Source of the DNA: Stenotrophomonas sp. UBA2302
GTDB taxonomy: Bacteria > Pseudomonadota > Gammaproteobacteria > Xanthomonadales > Xanthomonadaceae
Reading direction: 5' to 3'
Assembly: GCA_002345545.1 (NCBI GenBank)
Contig: DDVW01000067.1
Span: 1-17,813, forward strand
Length of the DNA: 17,813 bases
The notes beneath the pieces are model-generated. The model was given only the letters and a program-made list of their open reading frames with translations. It searched no databases and was not told the DNA's origin. The translations under genes and the position numbers were made by a program. Of the stretch, positions 1 to 7,806 are shown piece by piece (the stretch's first letter is position 1; every line of letters starts with the position of its first letter).

Positions 1-44
1 GGAGTCCATATACGGGCTACGGTCAGAATGCCTTCTGCGTCGCC

Positions 45-704
45 TCAGCCGCCCAGTTGCTGCTGCAGCTGCGCCAGTTGCTCCTGCAGCGCCGCCACCG
101 TGGCTTCCAGCTGCTGCACGCGCTCTTCCAGCGCATTGTTGCCTGCCGTGGCAGCGGGTGCCGTGCGGTACTCGGCCGCCAGCGCCTCGGCATCGACCGG
201 GCCGCCGAGCAGGTGCATGAAGCGGTCCTCGCGCTGGCCGGGCGCACGCGGCAGCAGGATCACCAGATCGCGCTGCTGCAGACGGTCGAGCTGGTGGCGC
301 AGGTCCTCGGCATCGGCAAAGCGGGCCAAGCGCTCGCTGCGTGCGGCCAGCTCACCCACGGTCTGCGGGCCGCGCAACAGCAGCAGGCCGAGCAGTGCGA
401 CCTGCTGCCGTGGCAGGTCCAGCTTGATGCCCAGCAGGTGCTCGTAGCGTTCGGCGCGCGAGGAAAAGTGCTGGCGCGCCAGGCCCATGCCCTCCAGCTG
501 GCGCAGCGCATGCTGCACGTTGCCGGTGGAGATGTTCATCACCGGCTCGCGCGCGGTCTTCTGGTTGGCGGCGACCTGCGCGGCGTTGACCGTCAGCGGG
601 TAGGTGTCCGGCGTGGTGGCCTCCTTTTCGATCAGGCAGCCCAGCACGCGGGCCTGGGTGGCATCGAGTACGGGCAGGTCGGGGGTCGAGGGGGCGTCAG
701 TCAT
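45..704 (-). CDS. yceH: YceH family (DUF480) winged-helix protein
   Basis: 219 aa, close to the roughly 215 aa usual for the YceH family. The N-terminal half carries the family's hallmark stretch: an [18 protein letters not shown] segment (about residues 21-38), then [11 protein letters not shown] (about 47-57), followed by a helix-turn-helix-like block. A second winged-helix-like domain spans about residues 95-165. The last 30 residues, roughly from 190, form a Gln/Leu-rich coiled coil (repeats of [19 protein letters not shown] type), suggesting oligomerisation. The two winged-helix folds suggest DNA binding, but the exact role of YceH proteins is not established. The ATG at 704 is the natural start. 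It is transcribed away from the acid phosphatase gene, and its stop lies only 44 nt from the window edge, so its downstream partner is not visible. Confidence 0.9.
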   Translation of the reverse strand: MTDAPSTPDLPVLDATQARVLGCLIEKEATTPDTYPLTVNAAQVAANQKTAREPVMNISTGNVQHALRQLEGMGLARQHFSSRAERYEHLLGIKLDLPRQQVALLGLLLLRGPQTVGELAARSERLARFADAEDLRHQLDRLQQRDLVILLPRAPGQREDRFMHLLGGPVDAEALAAEYRTAPAATAGNNALEERVQQLEATVAALQEQLAQLQQQLGG

Positions 705-809
705 CGTCGGTCATCCGGTCACGCGGGGGCGCAAGGATAGCCGAGCCGCGGCGCGGGCATGGCGGCGAGCCGGTAAACTGCGCGGGTTTTCGAAGATCCC
801 GGTAAGCCC
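705..809. promoter_or_regulatory. Divergent intergenic region, yceH / acid phosphatase
   Basis: This 105-nt gap must hold promoters for both flanking genes. A plus-strand TAAACT at 774-779 would start transcription near 786, 24 nt before the phosphatase ATG. On the minus strand TATCCT (739 to 734) would start near 727, 23 nt before the yceH ATG. Neither has a convincing -35 box at 16-18 bp, so both are weak predictions. Confidence 0.3.
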
Positions 810-1703
810 ATGTCCCGAATCCCGACGTTCACCCTGCTCGCCGCCGCCGTGCTGTCGCTGGCCGCCTGTGCCACCTCCGGGCACCTGCAGCCCGCGCCGG
901 CTGCCGTCGTTGCCGCCCCGGTCACGGGTGCCAACGACAACCTCAATGCGGTGCTGTGGGTGCAGCGGTCGCAGGAATACCGCGCCAGCGCGCTGCAGAC
1001 CTGGAGGCTGGCCGGGGAGCAGCTGGACCGCGCCCTTGCCGATGCAAGCTGGACCGCGCTGCTGCCCGCCGAAGGCGGTGACCACCAGCCGGCCACGCTG
1101 AAGCCGGCGGTGGTGGTGGACGTGGACGAGACCGTGCTGGACAACTCGCCCTACCAGGCGCGGCTGGTGCGCGATGGCGGCAGCTACAACGACGCCAGCT
1201 GGGCGGCCTGGGTGGAGGAGCAGAAAGCCGAGGCGGTACCGGGCGCGGTGGCCTTCGCGCAGCTGGCCGCGGCCAAGGGGGTGACCGTCATCTACCTCAG
1301 CAACCGCACCGTGGCGATGAAGGACGCCACCCTGGCCAACCTGCGCAAGGTCGGCTTTCCGGTGGCCGATGACAGCGTCTACCTGGGCTTGGGCACACAG
1401 GTGCCGGGCTGCCAGCAGGTCGGCAGCGAGAAGGGCTGCCGCCGCCAACTGGTGGCGCAGCAGTACCGGGTGCTGATGCAGGTCGGCGACCAGTTCACCG
1501 ACTTCCTGCAGGTCGAAGACAACACGCTGGCCGCGCGCGACGCGCTGCTGGCGCAGTACCAGGACTGGATCGGTTCGCGCTGGTGGATGCTGCCCAACCC
1601 GACTTATGGCGGCTGGGAAGGCGCGGCGTTCAACAACGCCTGGTCGCTGCCGGCGGACCTGCGCAATGCCGCCAAGCGCGAGGCGCTGGAGGTGGCCCCG
1701 TGA
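810..1703 (+). CDS. Class C acid phosphatase / 5'-nucleotidase, lipoprotein e(P4) family
   Basis: 297 aa HAD-superfamily phosphatase predicted to be an outer-membrane or periplasmic lipoprotein. Residues 1-20 form a lipoprotein signal ending in LAAC, with Cys20 as the lipidated residue. The catalytic motif [12 protein letters not shown] (about 101-112) supplies the nucleophile Asp104 and the acid/base Asp106. The SNR motif lies near 164-166, and the second family signature [12 protein letters not shown] (221-232) carries Asp227 and Asp231 for Mg binding. [10 protein letters not shown] just before it is also typical. Characterised relatives hydrolyse nucleoside monophosphates, including NMN in Haemophilus, which supports nucleotide salvage. 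The stop codon overlaps the GTG start of pyrF by 4 nt, so the two are almost certainly co-transcribed. Substrate range cannot be read from sequence. Confidence 0.93.
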   Translation: MSRIPTFTLLAAAVLSLAACATSGHLQPAPAAVVAAPVTGANDNLNAVLWVQRSQEYRASALQTWRLAGEQLDRALADASWTALLPAEGGDHQPATLKPAVVVDVDETVLDNSPYQARLVRDGGSYNDASWAAWVEEQKAEAVPGAVAFAQLAAAKGVTVIYLSNRTVAMKDATLANLRKVGFPVADDSVYLGLGTQVPGCQQVGSEKGCRRQLVAQQYRVLMQVGDQFTDFLQVEDNTLAARDALLAQYQDWIGSRWWMLPNPTYGGWEGAAFNNAWSLPADLRNAAKREALEVAP

Positions 1704-2419
1704 GCCGCGCGCCGCTGCCGCTGCGTAATGATGAGCGGCTGATCTTCGCCCTGGATGTGCCGGGCAAGACGCAGGCCATCGAATGGGTGGACCGCCTTGG
1801 TGATGCGGTGTCCTTCTACAAGATCGGGATGGAGCTGCTGGCCTCGGGCGAGTATTTCGACGTGCTCGAGGCGCTGGCCAAGCGTGACAAGCGCGTGTTC
1901 GTTGACCTGAAGTTCTTCGATATTCCCGCCACGATCGCCGGTGTTATCGGCCGTTTGTCGCAGTGGCCGGTGAGCTACTGCACCATCCACGGCTGGCATC
2001 CGGCAATGATGGAAGCCGCCGCCGCGGCCAATACCTCGGACATGCGGCTGCTGGCGGTGACCGTGCTGACCTCGATGGGGCGCGCGGACCTGGCGCAGAT
2101 GGGCATCGACCGCGAACCGGTGGACGTGGTGGTCGAGCGCGCGCTGGCCGCGCAGCGGGCCGGCATCGACGGGGTGATCGCCTCCGGCCAGGAAGCGGCG
2201 CCGATCCGTGCCGCCACCGGCGCCGGTTTCTCCATTGTCTGCCCGGGCATCCGCCCCGGCGGTCCGGTCGGCGATGACCAGCAGCGTACTGTCGGCGTGG
2301 CGCAGGCGTTTGCCGACGGTGCCGATGCCATCGTGGTCGGCCGGCCGATCCGCCTGGCCGCCGATCCGCGTGCCGCAGCGCAGTTGATCCAGCAGGAAAT
2401 TGCGGCATCGATCAAGTAA
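1700..2419 (+). CDS. pyrF: Orotidine 5'-phosphate decarboxylase
   Basis: 239 aa cytoplasmic enzyme converting OMP to UMP, the last step of de novo UMP synthesis. The catalytic DxKxxD array is present as [11 protein letters not shown], with Asp69, Lys71 and Asp74. Asp19 in FALDV and Lys41 in YKIGMEL are the other conserved active-site positions. The C-terminal phosphate-binding segment IVVGRPI is also present. I chose the GTG at 1700 because it is preceded by GGAGG at 1688-1692 with good spacing, gives the usual family length (E. coli 245 aa), and overlaps the phosphatase stop as GTGA, indicating translational coupling. The frame stays open upstream to 1583, but that extension lies inside the phosphatase gene and is not PyrF-like. 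Confidence 0.96.
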   Translation: MSRAPLPLRNDERLIFALDVPGKTQAIEWVDRLGDAVSFYKIGMELLASGEYFDVLEALAKRDKRVFVDLKFFDIPATIAGVIGRLSQWPVSYCTIHGWHPAMMEAAAAANTSDMRLLAVTVLTSMGRADLAQMGIDREPVDVVVERALAAQRAGIDGVIASGQEAAPIRAATGAGFSIVCPGIRPGGPVGDDQQRTVGVAQAFADGADAIVVGRPIRLAADPRAAAQLIQQEIAASIK

Positions 2420-2433
2420 AATCAATTACTTGA
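2412..2433. repeat. 8-bp inverted repeat overlapping the pyrF stop
   Basis: TCAAGTAA (2412-2419) and TTACTTGA (2426-2433) are perfect inverted repeats separated by AATCAA. The left arm contains the pyrF stop codon. A third partial copy, ATCAAGT, follows at 2445-2450. The element sits in an AT-rich island inside GC-rich DNA. There is no T tract after it, so it is not a classic terminator. It could be an mRNA 3' end stabiliser or a protein-binding site; the sequence does not decide between them. Confidence 0.5.
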
Positions 2434-2581
2434 AAGGCAATTCATCAAGTGTTGCTTTAGCTTCGGTGGGCGCGTAGGCTACGCCCGGTCCGGCCTTGCC
2501 GGCACTGCGTCAGACGTGTCCACCGGCTGCGGCCGGTTTGAGAGAGGTTCGCTGCCGGCAACGGTGCGACCTCTTTTTTTT
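2430..2581 (+). ncRNA. Structured region after pyrF: 3' UTR or candidate small RNA
   Basis: The region holds four consecutive hairpins: GGGCG/CGCCC (2468-2486), CCGGC/GCCGG with a CTT loop (2490-2502), ACCGGC/GCCGGT with a TGCG loop (2522-2537), and the terminator hairpin at 2543-2574. Neither strand shows a convincing protein. A TTGAAA at 2430-2435 could be a -35 box, but the matching -10 is poor (TGCTTT at 2453-2458), so an independent promoter is uncertain. It is either a long structured 3' UTR of the phosphatase-pyrF transcript or a roughly 100-120 nt small RNA. I do not recognise it as a named RNA family. Confidence 0.35.
2543..2581 (+). terminator. Rho-independent terminator after pyrF
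   Basis: AGAGGTTCGC (2543-2552) pairs with GCGACCTCT (2566-2574) with one bulged T. The loop contains the self-complementary TGCCGGCA. A run of eight T follows at 2574-2581. This is a textbook intrinsic terminator on the plus strand and would end the phosphatase-pyrF transcript or any small RNA made here. Confidence 0.88.
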
Positions 2582-2608
2582 GGCGTCCGCCGGGTCAAGG
2601 GCGATAAC
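2580..2608 (+). promoter_or_regulatory. Candidate promoter for the lipoprotein-plsB operon
   Basis: TTGGCG (2580-2585) and GATAAC (2603-2608) are separated by exactly 17 bp, each matching 4 of 6 bases of the sigma-70 consensus. Transcription would start near 2615, leaving a leader of about 80 nt. The leader contains a short hairpin at 2637-2654 (TGCCGC with GCGGGCA, one bulge). The position directly after the upstream terminator fits a new transcription unit. Confidence 0.45.
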
Positions 2609-2695
2609 GGCGGCGGCAAGCCGTGACGGTGATGCTTGCCGCTGTCAGCGGGCAGGCCTCAAGATGCCTGCGCCTTGGGGGAGGAGCGCTGCACC

Positions 2696-3655
2696 ATGTC
2701 ACCAACGTCATCATCGCGTCTGTATCTGCTGTTGCTGTGCCTGGCGGCGCTGCTGCTGTCGGCCGCGTGCCGGCGTGCGCCGCAGGAGTTGCCCGGTGCC
2801 GCCACCGAGCCGGCGGCGATGGTGCGGCAACTGGCCGGACACTTGCGCGACAACGACCTGGCCGGCTATGTCCGCGCGGTGGTACCGCCGTCGCAATACA
2901 CCGAACTGGAAACGGCCTGGGCGCAGGGCCACAGCCGCTGGCCGTTGACCGAACTGCCGCTGGGCGAAAAGCTGCCATCGCTGCTGGCGACGCTGTCCGA
3001 ACCCAGGGCCGAACAGGCACTGCGGCGCGGCTTCAAGGCGCAACTGGAAGGGCAGGCGGTCAGCGTGCGCCAGGCCGCGCATACGCTGGAGCTGTTCGGC
3101 GTGCAGTACATCACCCATCAGGGCGACTACTCCCCGGCCCAGCGCGCGCACTACACGCAGCTGGTCAGCGCGCTGAGCGGATGGGCGCAGGCGGCGCCGT
3201 TGTCCGACCCGGCACTGGCGCAGACCAGCATCGCCACGCTGACGGCCGCCGCACGTGCGACCGGGCTGGACAGTGACCAGGCGTTCCAGCAGGCCGGCAT
3301 GACCGGCAGCCTGCAGCGGCTGGGGCCGTTCACGGCGGCGCTCAAGCAGGTGCTGGCCGGCTACGGGCTGGCGCTGGATCAGAGTGTCGAACAGCTGCGC
3401 GCCGGGCTGGTCACTGAACAGGGCGACCAGGCCACGGTGCGGGTGCAATATCCGCTGGCCGGCAAGGAACTGGACCTGCAGGTGGCGCTGCAGCGGCGCG
3501 ACGGCCACTGGTACCCGGCGCGGACGCTGGCCGAGGTGGATGCGGTGCTGGCGGCCGCGCGTGCCGCCGAGCAGGCCAGACAGGCACAAGAAGCGTCCGA
3601 AGCCACCGCCTTGGACGACGCCAGCGGCAACCCGGAACCAGCGGCTAAGTCATAA
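2696..3655 (+). CDS. Putative lipoprotein of unknown function
   Basis: 319 aa. I do not recognise a catalytic family. The first 25 residues are a Leu-rich export signal ending in LSAAC, so Cys25 may be lipidated, though Ser at -3 is a weaker lipobox than usual. The mature part is mostly helical and Ala/Gln/Arg-rich. A beta-like segment near the C terminus (about residues 242-280, containing VRVQYPLAG and DGHWYPART) precedes a charged, low-complexity tail. An in-frame ATG at 2636 exists, but I chose 2696 because GGGGGAGGAG lies just upstream and the signal peptide starts there. The stop overlaps the plsB start (TAATG), implying co-translation with the acyltransferase. It may act in the envelope, but that is inference from position only. 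Confidence 0.82.
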   Translation: MSPTSSSRLYLLLLCLAALLLSAACRRAPQELPGAATEPAAMVRQLAGHLRDNDLAGYVRAVVPPSQYTELETAWAQGHSRWPLTELPLGEKLPSLLATLSEPRAEQALRRGFKAQLEGQAVSVRQAAHTLELFGVQYITHQGDYSPAQRAHYTQLVSALSGWAQAAPLSDPALAQTSIATLTAAARATGLDSDQAFQQAGMTGSLQRLGPFTAALKQVLAGYGLALDQSVEQLRAGLVTEQGDQATVRVQYPLAGKELDLQVALQRRDGHWYPARTLAEVDAVLAAARAAEQARQAQEASEATALDDASGNPEPAAKS

Positions 3656-6291
3656 TGCCGAGGATGTCGAAACAGAAATCCCCGCCCGATCAGGGTGAGC
3701 TGCTGCCGCCGGACGACGCCAGTACGCCGCCCGCTCCCCCTGCCGACAACGTGCCGGGTGCGGCCATGCGTGCGCCGCCGCCGGCGCGTGGCAGCGGCCG
3801 TCGACCGTTGTGGGCGCGCCTGCTGGGCAAGCTGGTCGAACCGTGGCTGGGGCTGAAGATCGAGCCGGAGCAGGCCGGGCAGTACGACGACGGCCGCCCG
3901 GTGGTGTACGTGCTGGAAGACTACGGCCTGTCCAATGCGCTGATCCTGGACAAGGCCTGCCGCGATGCCGGCCTGCCCTCGCCGCTGGTGCCGCTGGCTG
4001 GCGACCCGACCGGACGCAAGCGTGCCTACGTGGCGCTGTCGCGGCGTTCCAGCAACAGCGCGCTGATTCCCGAACAGCGCGGCGCCAAGACCCATTCGGA
4101 CTCGCTGGCCAAGCTGCTGCAGGCGCACCGCCTCAACCCGGCGCTGGACGTGCATCTGGTGCCGGTGTCGATCTTCGTCGGTCGCGCGCCGGACAAGCAG
4201 AGCGGCTGGTTCGCGGTGCTGTTTTCGGAAAACTGGGCGCTGGTCGGCCGTTTTCGCCGGCTGCTGGCGATCCTGCTCAACGGCCGCGACACCATCGTCC
4301 GCTTCGCCCAGCCGGTGTCGCTGCGCGACACGGTGGACGAGGGCCTGGAGCCCGAGCGCACCGTGCGCAAGCTGCAGCGCGTGCTGCGCACCCACTTCCG
4401 CCGCATCCGCGAATCCATCATCGGCCCGGACCTGTCCACCCGCCGGCTGCTGGTGGACAAGGTGCTGGAGGCCGATTCGGTGCGCGAGGCCATCGCCGCC
4501 CAGGCCAAGCGCGACAACTCCAAGACCACCGACGCGTGGAAGAAGGCGCAGGGCTACGCCTGGGAAATCGCCGCCGACTACTCCACCCCGGTGGTGCGCT
4601 CGGCCAGCTTCATGCTCAGCCACGTCTGGAACCGCATCTACGCCGGCGTGCTGGTGCATCACCTGGACAAGTTCAAGGAAGCCGCGCCGGGGCATGAAAT
4701 CATCTACGTGCCCAGCCACCGCAGCCACATGGACTACCTGCTGCTGAGCTACCTGCTGTACGACCGCGGCATCGTGCCGCCGCACATCGTGGCCGGCATC
4801 AACCTCAACCTGCCGGTGGTCGGTACCCTGCTGCGCAAGGGCGGCGCGTTCTTCATCCGCCGCTCGATCCGTGGCAACGCGCTGTATTCGGCGGTGCTCA
4901 GCGAATACGTCGCGCAGCTGGTGGCCGGCGGCTATTCGATCGAATACTTCGTCGAAGGCGGGCGCTCGCGTACCGGCCGCCTGCTGCAGCCCAAGGGCGG
5001 CATGATCTCGATGACGCTGCGCGCGTTCCTGCGGCAGCCGCGCAAGCCGGTGCTGTTCCAGCCCATCTACGTCGGCTACGAGAAGCTGATGGAGGGCAAC
5101 AGCTACCTGGACGAGCTGTCCGGGCGGCCGAAGGAGAAGGAGTCGATCTGGGCGCTGCTGTGGGGCATCCCCAAGGTACTCAAGCAGAACTACGGCCAGG
5201 TGGTGGTGAACTTCGGCGAGCCGATCGCGCTCAACGACGTGCTGGCGCAGAAGGCGCCGGAATGGGATGGCCAGCCGGTGCCCGAGGACGAGAAGCCGGC
5301 GTGGCTGGCCGGCACCGTGGACACGCTGGCCGAGCAGATCCAGGTGCACATCAACGGTGCCGCCGACGTCAACCCGATCAACCTGCTGGCGCTGGCGCTG
5401 CTGTCCACGCCCAAGCACGCGATGGGCGAGGCCGACCTGATCGCGCAGATCGAGCTGAGCAAGAAGCTGCTGGTGGAGATGCCGTATTCGGACCGGGTCA
5501 CGGTCACCCCGCATTCGCCCGAGCGCATCATCGCCCACGCCGAGGAGATCAACGTCCTCACCCGGGTCAAGCACCCGCTGGGCGACGTGCTCAGCGTCAG
5601 CGGCGATACCGCGGTGCTGCTGAGCTACTTCCGCAACAACGTGCTGCACCTGTTTACCGCCTCGTCGTGGGTGGCGTGCTGCTTCCAGAACAACCGCCGC
5701 ATGAGCCGCGGCGGCCTGCTGCGGCTGGGCCGCGGGCTGTATCCGTTCCTGCAGGCGGAGCTGTTCCTGCCGTGGAGCGAGGACGAGTTTGCCGCGCGCA
5801 TCGACCAGACCATCAACGTGTTCGTGCGCGAAGGCCTGCTGCAGCACGTCGGCGAGGACGATGGCGGCATGCTCGCGCGCAGCACCGGCCAGACCGACGA
5901 GGTGTTCCGCCTGCGCGCGATCGGCCACTCGCTGCAGCAGGCGTTCGAGCGCTATTACATTTCCATCTCGGTGCTGGTGAAGAACGGCCCCGGCACGCTC
6001 GGCGCCGGCGAGCTGGAGAGCCTGTGCCAGCAGGCCGCACAGCGCCTGAGCCTGCTCTACGCCCCGGCCGCACCGGAGTTCTTCGACCGCTCGCTGTTCC
6101 GCGGCTTCATCCAGAAGCTGCGCGAGCTGCGGCTGGTGTGGCCGGACGAGAACAGCAAGCTGCTGTTCGACGAGCGCCTGGACGTGTGGGCCAAGGACGC
6201 GCGCTACATCCTCGGCCGCGAACTGCGCCACACCATCGAGCGGGTCAGCCCGGAAGCGGTGAAGCCGGAGGGAACGGAAACGGGCACCTGA
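3655..6291 (+). CDS. plsB: Glycerol-3-phosphate 1-O-acyltransferase PlsB
   Basis: 878 aa inner-membrane-associated enzyme that acylates sn-glycerol-3-phosphate at position 1 from acyl-ACP or acyl-CoA, the first step of phospholipid synthesis. All four acyltransferase blocks are visible: HRSHMD with the catalytic His355 and Asp360 (HX4D), GGAFFIRR (396-403), FVEGGRSRTG (432-441) and the block IV region around PVLFQPIYVGYEKL (465-478). The length exceeds E. coli PlsB (807 aa), mainly because of a Pro/Ala-rich N-terminal stretch of about 45 residues with no obvious fold. The ATG at 3655 overlaps the previous stop; a second ATG at 3664 is possible and would shorten the protein by three residues. 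The family signature is unambiguous. Confidence 0.97.
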   Translation: MPRMSKQKSPPDQGELLPPDDASTPPAPPADNVPGAAMRAPPPARGSGRRPLWARLLGKLVEPWLGLKIEPEQAGQYDDGRPVVYVLEDYGLSNALILDKACRDAGLPSPLVPLAGDPTGRKRAYVALSRRSSNSALIPEQRGAKTHSDSLAKLLQAHRLNPALDVHLVPVSIFVGRAPDKQSGWFAVLFSENWALVGRFRRLLAILLNGRDTIVRFAQPVSLRDTVDEGLEPERTVRKLQRVLRTHFRRIRESIIGPDLSTRRLLVDKVLEADSVREAIAAQAKRDNSKTTDAWKKAQGYAWEIAADYSTPVVRSASFMLSHVWNRIYAGVLVHHLDKFKEAAPGHEIIYVPSHRSHMDYLLLSYLLYDRGIVPPHIVAGINLNLPVVGTLLRKGGAFFIRRSIRGNALYSAVLSEYVAQLVAGGYSIEYFVEGGRSRTGRLLQPKGGMISMTLRAFLRQPRKPVLFQPIYVGYEKLMEGNSYLDELSGRPKEKESIWALLWGIPKVLKQNYGQVVVNFGEPIALNDVLAQKAPEWDGQPVPEDEKPAWLAGTVDTLAEQIQVHINGAADVNPINLLALALLSTPKHAMGEADLIAQIELSKKLLVEMPYSDRVTVTPHSPERIIAHAEEINVLTRVKHPLGDVLSVSGDTAVLLSYFRNNVLHLFTASSWVACCFQNNRRMSRGGLLRLGRGLYPFLQAELFLPWSEDEFAARIDQTINVFVREGLLQHVGEDDGGMLARSTGQTDEVFRLRAIGHSLQQAFERYYISISVLVKNGPGTLGAGELESLCQQAAQRLSLLYAPAAPEFFDRSLFRGFIQKLRELRLVWPDENSKLLFDERLDVWAKDARYILGRELRHTIERVSPEAVKPEGTETGT

Positions 6292-6481
6292 GCCCCTGTT
6301 TCCCACGCTGCGATGCCGGCACGGTTCCCCGCTGGGCGGGGGCTTGAGAGGAGGTCGCCTGCCGCTTGAGACTGCGCGGATTTCCAGGGGAAAAGAAAGG
6401 CGGATTGCCGATCTTGCAGCGGTATTTGTTGTGGCGTTCTCTGGCTGGTGGCCAAGGATGTGCCGCTGCCGGTCCAGCCGC
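6292..6481. other. Intergenic gap between converging plsB and YdcH genes
   Basis: No credible gene is seen on either strand. A short hairpin CCCCGC/GCGGGG with a TGG loop lies at 6327-6341, but no T tract follows on either strand, so I do not call it a terminator. The stretch is somewhat richer in A and T around 6380-6440 than its surroundings. Confidence 0.5.
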
Positions 6482-6688
6482 TCAGGCCGGCTCGTCGGGA
6501 ATCAGCAGGCTTTCCAGCTTGATGATGCAGTCCTTGAGCTGCAGCTTGTGCCGCTTCAGCCGCTTGGCTTCCAGGTCATCGTCCGGGTTGGCCGCCAGTT
6601 TGGCGATGCGTTCATCCAGTCCACGATGCTCGGCGCGCAGCTCGGCCAGGCGCTGGTGCAGTTCGTCATCGGGTGGCCGGTTGGACAT
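6482..6688 (-). CDS. YdcH family (DUF465) small protein
   Basis: 68 aa, typical length for this family of small helical proteins. The C-terminal half has the family pattern of a charged helix with LKRHKLQLKDCIIKLE (about residues 44-59), preceded by a heptad-like helix (ELHQRLAELRAEHRGLDERIAKL). It probably folds as a helical hairpin. The biochemical role of DUF465 proteins is not established. The ATG at 6688 has no Shine-Dalgarno sequence but has a -10-like TAAGCT six bases upstream. The gene is divergent from ttcA and converges on plsB. Confidence 0.85.
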   Translation of the reverse strand: MSNRPPDDELHQRLAELRAEHRGLDERIAKLAANPDDDLEAKRLKRHKLQLKDCIIKLESLLIPDEPA

Positions 6689-6694
6689 GGCGCC

Positions 6695-6700
6695 AGCTTA
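6695..6700 (-). promoter_or_regulatory. -10-like box placing transcription start at the YdcH ATG
   Basis: On the minus strand TAAGCT (6700 to 6695) is followed by GGCGCC and then the ATG. Standard spacing puts the transcription start at 6688, the A of the start codon. No ribosome binding site is present. The -35 position (about 6718-6723, GTAAAT) is weak. Confidence 0.4.
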
Positions 6701-6838
6701 GCGTCTCCGGGCGGGTGATTTACAGCTGCCGGACAGATGGATATCAAGCCCGCCGCAGATGCCGCCCGGCCGGAAGCGGATGCGCCCCGCCGCGTGGATG
6801 TCCGTGCCGGCGCGGCTGTGGCAACGGGACCCAACCGG

Positions 6839-6844
6839 TAGAAT
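6839..6844 (+). promoter_or_regulatory. -10-like box just before the ttcA ATG
   Basis: TAGAAT lies seven bases before the chosen ATG, so standard spacing predicts transcription from about 6851, one base ahead of the start codon. No Shine-Dalgarno sequence lies between. The -35 position is weak. This implies a leaderless ttcA mRNA. Confidence 0.45.
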
Positions 6845-6851
6845 GGCGGCC

Positions 6852-7760
6852 ATGAGTGCCGTCATTCCCCTGCCCGACCCGATACCGCGGGCCCGTGATC
6901 CGCGCATGGCCGAGCGCGAACACCACAAGCTCGGCAAGCGCCTGCGCCGCCAGGTGGGCCAGGCCATCGCCGACTTCGGCATGATCGAGGCCGGCGACAA
7001 GGTCATGGTGTGCCTGTCCGGCGGCAAGGACAGCTACACCCTGCTCGATGTGCTGATGCAGCTGCAGAAAAAAGCGCCGGTGCCGTTCGAGCTGGTCGCG
7101 GTGAACCTGGACCAGAAGCAGCCGGACTTTCCCGAGCACATCCTGCCGGAGTACCTGGCCGGCATCGGCGTGCCGTTCCACATCATCGAGCAGGACACCT
7201 ATTCGGTGGTCAGCCGGGTGATCCCGGAAGGCAAGACCATGTGTTCGCTGTGCTCGCGCATGCGTCGTGGTGCGCTGTACAACTGGGCCGAGGCCAACGG
7301 CATCACCAAAATCGCGCTGGGCCACCACCGCGATGACATGGTCGCCACATTCTTCATGAATCTGTTCCACCACGCCAAGATCTCCGGCATGCCGCCGAAG
7401 CTGTGCAGCGACGACGGCAAGCACGTGGTGATCCGGCCGCTGGCCTATGTGCGCGAGGCCGACATCATCGAGTACGCCGCCGCGCGCCAGTTCCCGATCA
7501 TTCCCTGCAACCTGTGCGGCAGCCAGGAGAACCTGCAGCGCAAGCAGGTCGGGCGGATGCTGCAGCAGTGGGAAAAGGAGCAACCCGGCCGCATCGAGCA
7601 GATCGCGCGTGCGATGGGCGACATCCGTCCCTCGCAGATGGCCGACCCGAATCTGTTCGACTTCATGGCGCTGGGCCGCCGAGACAGCGCGCCGTTGCCG
7701 GACGCGCATGCGTGGCTGGCCGGCGGTGCCGGCGCAGGTACTGAGACCGCCAACGCCTAA
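6852..7760 (+). CDS. ttcA: tRNA 2-thiocytidine(32) synthetase TtcA
   Basis: 302 aa cytoplasmic ATP-dependent sulfurtransferase that converts cytidine 32 of certain tRNAs to 2-thiocytidine. The PP-loop SGGKDS (56-61) binds ATP. Cys131 and Cys134 (CSLC) and Cys219 and Cys222 (CNLC) provide the conserved cysteines; in E. coli TtcA three of the equivalents hold a [4Fe-4S] cluster. Length is near E. coli's 311 aa. In-frame starts exist upstream at 6759 and 6843; I chose 6852 because the protein then starts like its relatives and because TAGAAT at 6839-6844 would leave upstream starts untranscribed. rdgC follows 46 nt downstream on the same strand. The Ala/Gly-rich C terminus is probably disordered. 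Confidence 0.95.
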   Translation: MSAVIPLPDPIPRARDPRMAEREHHKLGKRLRRQVGQAIADFGMIEAGDKVMVCLSGGKDSYTLLDVLMQLQKKAPVPFELVAVNLDQKQPDFPEHILPEYLAGIGVPFHIIEQDTYSVVSRVIPEGKTMCSLCSRMRRGALYNWAEANGITKIALGHHRDDMVATFFMNLFHHAKISGMPPKLCSDDGKHVVIRPLAYVREADIIEYAAARQFPIIPCNLCGSQENLQRKQVGRMLQQWEKEQPGRIEQIARAMGDIRPSQMADPNLFDFMALGRRDSAPLPDAHAWLAGGAGAGTETANA

Positions 7761-7806
7761 GCTGGCATTGCTGGCGTCTTCCATCCGATTTTTCTACAGG
7801 CAATCC

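Noticed and set aside
2468..2502. Stenotrophomonas-type dispersed palindromic repeat (GTAG plus GCCGGC stem)
   Set aside because: A GTAG and a CCGGC/GCCGG stem are present, but their spacing and flanks do not match a recognisable repeat unit, and no second copy is seen in this window.
3379..6306. A 975-codon open frame on the minus strand opposite plsB
   Set aside because: It lies antisense to an unmistakable plsB. Its product is rich in Gln, Arg, His and Val with no recognisable domain, as expected from high-GC antisense frames that lack stops.
6327..6341. Hairpin CCCCGC/GCGGGG after plsB as a terminator
   Set aside because: No T tract follows on either strand and the stem is only 6 bp with a 3-nt loop.
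6204..6455. A possible minus-strand gene in the plsB-YdcH gap
   Set aside because: Its codon use is unlike neighbouring genes, it runs into the 3' end of plsB on the opposite strand, and it lacks a ribosome binding site.
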